Of a stretch of DNA of 64,000 bases, positions 60,683 to 64,000 are shown one piece after another. The translations under genes were made by a program, and so were the position numbers. This DNA comes from SVFI01 sp045535935 (GTDB lineage Bacteria; Bacillota; Clostridia; Lachnospirales; Lachnospiraceae), in contig JAZSMO010000048.1 in NCBI GenBank assembly GCA_045535935.1, positions 3,051 through 67,050 on the forward strand. Reading direction: 5' to 3'. Every line of letters begins with the position of its first letter. Position 1 is the first letter of the stretch. Below the pieces are notes generated by a model that was given only the letters and a program-made list of their open reading frames with translations, was not told where the DNA came from and did not search any database.

Positions 60683-61993
60683 CTAGTGCCCCAACATCTC
60701 TTCAATAAATATCCCATACCCCTTCGTCGGATCATTGATCAGTACATGCGTTACGGCGCCGACTACTTTGCCGTTCTGGACAATCGGCGAGCCCGACATC
60801 CCCTGCACGATTCCTCCTGTTTTTTCTAAAAGTTCTTCGTCTGTTATGGTTAACATAATTCCTCTGTTTTTCTCACCGGGATTATAGCTAATCTCGTCAA
60901 TGTAAACATCATAAAAAGCCGGTGCCTCCTCCAGTTCAAAATATATCTGCGCCGGACCGCATATAATTTCCTGCTTCAAACCGGCCGGATATGCCATACA
61001 ATCTCCGAAAAATTCATTTCCGCTATCACTTTCGGCAAACTCCTTTGACAGCCTTCCGTATATGCCTTCCGATGAATTTTCTTCGATTTTCCCGATATAA
61101 TCCGCATCATCAAAGGTAAGCACTCCGGTTAATTCTCCGGGACGTGCATCCTCCGCTTTGCGGATTGATAAAATACTGGTTTCATAAATACTTCCCTTTT
61201 TCAATTCCAAAAGACATCCTGCATCCGCATCGTTTACTCCGTGCCCCAACGCTGCAAACTCTCCTTCCGATGTGAAGTAGCTCAGTGTTCCGATTCCCTG
61301 TGCACTGTCTCTGATCCAGATTCCCAGTTTATATATACCATCTTCACTCATACACGGTTTTACCTGCACCTCTGAAACTTCTCCGTTCCGAAGGATTGTC
61401 AGAATCATCTCCTCTCCCTCGCTGTCTTCAATCTGTGACACGAATTTGCGTTTTCCTACAACTCCTTCCCCGTTCACCTCGGTAATATAATCTCCCGGCT
61501 GAAGAACATCCTCGGACGGAGATACCTCTTCCCCTTTGTAGTTTACATAACTTCCGGTGTCAATCACAAGAACCCCTTGCGTTTTTAAATAAATTCCGAT
61601 CGGTTCACCGCTGATATAAATTTCGCGATCATCGACGGGCGTAAGTGTCACGGTCTTCATCGGGAGAAATCCCATACATTTCAAATCCATCGTATAGGAC
61701 GTTGCATCGCCGGGAACTATGGAAAACGAAGTAGTCATCGGCGTTTCCACACATAATCCGGAATCTGACATAGCCTGTGTCACCTGCAAGGTCGACACTT
61801 GACTGAACGTCTCATCCTCTTTTGCATTGATGGTTGCCGTAACCGGGATGGAAAACGCAATCGTTTCCTCCTGTCCTTCCCGAAGCAATATCGTATCCGG
61901 CACAGATTCTACTATCATAAAGTGATAGACCAGTAACATCGCCACACCGGTGGCTGCAAGCATAACATATAAAAAAATCCGATAATAACGCAT
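60683..61993 (-). CDS. spoIVB: SpoIVB peptidase
   Basis: Serine peptidase (family S55) secreted from the forespore that activates pro-sigma-K processing. The ATG at 61993 follows GGAAAGGAGG, giving 436 residues. One N-terminal membrane helix (YVMLAATGVAMLLVYHFMIV), a PDZ domain (about 140-225, with GDYITEVNGEGVVGK), then the S55 domain with the catalytic His in ALGHGV and Ser in GMSGSPI. The catalytic residues are intact. It lies after recN as in Bacillus and most Clostridia, but spo0A does not follow. Confidence 0.93.
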   Translation of the reverse strand: MRYYRIFLYVMLAATGVAMLLVYHFMIVESVPDTILLREGQEETIAFSIPVTATINAKEDETFSQVSTLQVTQAMSDSGLCVETPMTTSFSIVPGDATSYTMDLKCMGFLPMKTVTLTPVDDREIYISGEPIGIYLKTQGVLVIDTGSYVNYKGEEVSPSEDVLQPGDYITEVNGEGVVGKRKFVSQIEDSEGEEMILTILRNGEVSEVQVKPCMSEDGIYKLGIWIRDSAQGIGTLSYFTSEGEFAALGHGVNDADAGCLLELKKGSIYETSILSIRKAEDARPGELTGVLTFDDADYIGKIEENSSEGIYGRLSKEFAESDSGNEFFGDCMAYPAGLKQEIICGPAQIYFELEEAPAFYDVYIDEISYNPGEKNRGIMLTITDEELLEKTGGIVQGMSGSPIVQNGKVVGAVTHVLINDPTKGYGIFIEEMLGH

Positions 61994-62012
61994 TCGTTTT
62001 CCTCCTTTCCAA

Positions 62013-62048
62013 CAAAAAAATACCAGGCAGATTACTCTACCTAGTATT
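62013..62048 (-). terminator. Terminator between recN and spoIVB
   Basis: Stem AATACCAGG (62019-62027) / CCTAGTATT (62040-62048), 9 bp with one G-U pair in the minus-strand transcript, followed there by TTTTTTTG. Only about 20 bases separate it from the spoIVB ATG. Confidence 0.75.
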
Positions 62049-62070
62049 TGCATGTCTTTTCAAATATAAA

Positions 62071-63759
62071 TTAGTATTGTTTTGTATGAATTGCCATTTC
62101 TTTCAATTCTTTTGCATTTTGCCGGGCAGCATCGGTCATCACATCACCGCCGAGTAACCTTGCCAGTTCTGAAAGCATACCATCTAAATCCAGTGCAGTC
62201 AGCGTCGTTGTCGTCCGCTCCGCTGTCTGATGCTTTTCGATCATGAAATGATGATCTGCCATGGCTGCAATCTGCGGAAGATGCGTAATACAGATCACCT
62301 GATGATGCTTTCCGAGAACTCCTAGTTTTTCGGAAACCTTCCATGCTGTTTTTCCGCTGATTCCTGCATCAATCTCATCAAAGATGAGCGACTCGATCTG
62401 ATCCTGACCTGCAAGTACGGCTTTGAGCGCAAGCATAATACGCGAAAGCTCACCGCCGCTGGCCACCTTTGCAAGAGGTTTTAATACCTCTCCTGCATTC
62501 AGCGAAATAAGAAATCGCACATAATCATCACCGGAGGCAGTAAGATACTTTTCATCCTCCGTCACTTCGATTTCAAACTGTGCGTAAGGAAAATTCAATT
62601 CTAAAAGCGCATCCTGCATTTTGGCCGCCAATACATGCGCCTGTCGCACTCTCTCCTCATGCGCTTTTTTGCAAAGATCACAAAGCTCTTCGTAATATGC
62701 ATCCCTCTGCAATGACAGTTTTTGTTTATACTGCTCAAAATCTTCAAATTTATGCAAAAATTCTGCTTTTTCCTGCGCATAATCCAAAATTTCTTCTATC
62801 GTATTGCCATATTTTGTCTTTAAATGATTGATCGTGTTCAGTCGTTCTTTGGTATAGACATATGTCTCACCGTCAATTTCAAGATCATCCATATAATGTT
62901 GCAAAAACCGCTCAGCATCCCGGATCATCTCTTCCGCCTGCAAAAGCTGATCGGCTGCATCCTGCAGCTTCGAATCATAGCCCATAGCATCCTTGACACA
63001 CTTCGATGCCCGCCCGATCAAAGTTTCTGCATTTTCCTGCTCGTAGCCGCCGAGACACCCACAGGCCGCCGCAACAGACTCTCCGATGAACTTCATATGC
63101 TCCATGCGACGAAAATCCTCTTCCAGTCTGACATCTTCTCCCATCTGCAAAGAGGCCTCTTCAATCTCTTTTACTTCAAATTGCGCCAATGCGATCTCTC
63201 TGTCTTTCGCCGCATCATCCAAAAGCGCCTGTTCATATTCTTTGTCCGCTTCCCTGTATTTTATGTAAACCTCTTTAATCTGTTCCGTACAGTCCGCAAG
63301 CGCTTTTCCGCAATATACATCCAACACTTCCAAATGCTTTTTTTCACTCAAAAGCGACTGGTGCTCATGCTGTCCGTGAATATCAATCAGCAGCGACGCC
63401 GCATCCTTGAGTGTTTTGCCAGAAACGCTTTCCCCGTTAATACGACAGCTGCTTTTCCCCGGCATAATGCGTCTTTGAAGGATTACTTTTCCCTCTTCAT
63501 CCGGAAATATCTCCATTTGACGCAATTGGTCTTTTGTCTCTTCTTTGCACACCGAAAAACACAATTCCACATAGGCGTATTCTGCCCCATGACGAATCAG
63601 ATTTTTATCTGCCTTCGCCCCCAGTGCCAAATTGATGGAATCAATAAGAATCGATTTTCCGGCTCCGGTCTCACCAGTTAAAATATTGAGCCCATCGGAA
63701 AATTCAACCTCCGTCTCATCGATCAGTGCTACATTTTTTACTGCTAATCTTTCTAACAT
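62071..63759 (-). CDS. recN: DNA repair protein RecN
   Basis: SMC-like ATPase acting at double-strand breaks. It has 562 residues: N-terminal Walker A GETGAGKSILIDSI, a long coiled coil with a central hinge, and C-terminal signature and Walker B segments (ASGGELSRIMLALK, LIFDEIDAGISG). AAGGAG lies 8 bases before the ATG. It follows argR by 38 bases, the usual argR-recN order. Confidence 0.96.
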   Translation of the reverse strand: MLERLAVKNVALIDETEVEFSDGLNILTGETGAGKSILIDSINLALGAKADKNLIRHGAEYAYVELCFSVCKEETKDQLRQMEIFPDEEGKVILQRRIMPGKSSCRINGESVSGKTLKDAASLLIDIHGQHEHQSLLSEKKHLEVLDVYCGKALADCTEQIKEVYIKYREADKEYEQALLDDAAKDREIALAQFEVKEIEEASLQMGEDVRLEEDFRRMEHMKFIGESVAAACGCLGGYEQENAETLIGRASKCVKDAMGYDSKLQDAADQLLQAEEMIRDAERFLQHYMDDLEIDGETYVYTKERLNTINHLKTKYGNTIEEILDYAQEKAEFLHKFEDFEQYKQKLSLQRDAYYEELCDLCKKAHEERVRQAHVLAAKMQDALLELNFPYAQFEIEVTEDEKYLTASGDDYVRFLISLNAGEVLKPLAKVASGGELSRIMLALKAVLAGQDQIESLIFDEIDAGISGKTAWKVSEKLGVLGKHHQVICITHLPQIAAMADHHFMIEKHQTAERTTTTLTALDLDGMLSELARLLGGDVMTDAARQNAKELKEMAIHTKQY

Positions 63760-63797
63760 ATCGTATTCTCCTTATGTTCTTCCGGACACATTCCCTC

Positions 63798-64000
63798 TTA
63801 CTCCAAAAGAAGCATAATTTGATTCATAATGCTTTTGGTATCTTCCACCGAGCGGATCGCCATCATAATCGTGTCATCACCCGCAATGGAACCTACAATC
63901 TCCGGATATTTCATGGCATCGATGGCAGCTGCCACAGCCATCGCCATACCGGAAACCGTTTTTACTACAAGAATATTCTGCGCCATATCCATGGAAACAA
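63798..64000 (-). CDS. argR: Arginine repressor ArgR, C-terminal part (5' end outside window)
   Basis: Only the last 66 codons are visible; the frame continues past the right edge. The visible part is the ArgR oligomerisation and arginine-binding domain: NILVVKTVSGMAMAVAAAIDA, then the GSIAGDDTIMM segment with the Asp pair that contacts arginine. Being next to recN supports the call. The DNA-binding domain lies outside the window. Confidence 0.9.
   Translation of the reverse strand, partial: VSMDMAQNILVVKTVSGMAMAVAAAIDAMKYPEIVGSIAGDDTIMMAIRSVEDTKSIMNQIMLLLE

Overview
The window reads as a chromosomal segment of an anaerobic, endospore-lineage Clostridia, most likely Lachnospiraceae. I base this on family content: an electron-bifurcating [FeFe] hydrogenase HydABC, SpoIIM, SpoIVB, YlmC and a lone Spo0A DNA-binding domain, RemA, YqeG, a DUF5688 protein, and the orders recA-recX-rny, yicC-remA-gmk-rpoZ and argR-recN-spoIVB. 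Species cannot be fixed by eye. Almost every gene is on the minus strand. Only three are on the plus strand: a YczE-like membrane protein, a DUF1538 protein and a PII-like protein. No rRNA, tRNA, CRISPR array, transposase or prophage was recognised.

Layout from left to right. 1-9046 holds transport: a ZIP metal transporter cut by the window edge, TrkH/TrkA potassium uptake coupled to a MATE exporter, an AI-2E family permease and a copper P-type ATPase with a CopZ-like tail. 9116-13587 holds an NSS transporter, a YkgJ-type cysteine-cluster protein, MscL with a zinc-ribbon tail, and a hydrogenase-like iron-sulfur protein fused to a chemoreceptor signalling domain. 13734-26071 is mostly housekeeping: rRNA methyltransferase, radical SAM protein, DUF5688, EF-P, aroE-aroK-aroQ, yqeG, nrdR, ylmC, xerD, spoIIM, a NUDIX hydrolase, an aminotransferase and an HD protein. 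26109-41350 contains rny, recX and SOS-regulated recA, then the long yicC-remA-gmk-rpoZ-rimO-pgsA-cinA unit, rqcH, glgA, a Spo0A-C protein and recQ.

41431-48482 is the accessory part. A LytTR regulator, a DUF3021 protein, an ABC pair, a lipoprotein and a small membrane protein form one minus-strand cassette. Beyond its 3' end lies the most unusual element in the window, at 42163-42461. It is six consecutive inverted repeats of the form TTACGGTYG-N21-CRACCGTAA at an exact 52-bp period, with loops and spacers that vary in sequence but never in length. I could not match it to a known element. The ABC ATPase of this cassette lacks the Walker A lysine.

48587-64000 carries a secreted repeat protein, a membrane chemoreceptor, a DUF1538 plus tandem-PII pair, hydABC, a PadR-DUF2812 operon with repeated operator-like motifs, then spoIVB, recN and the end of argR. 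The spo0A gene that normally follows spoIVB is not there.

Start sites were chosen from Shine-Dalgarno position, so several differ from the longest open frame. All function calls are from reading the protein sequences; no database search was possible.
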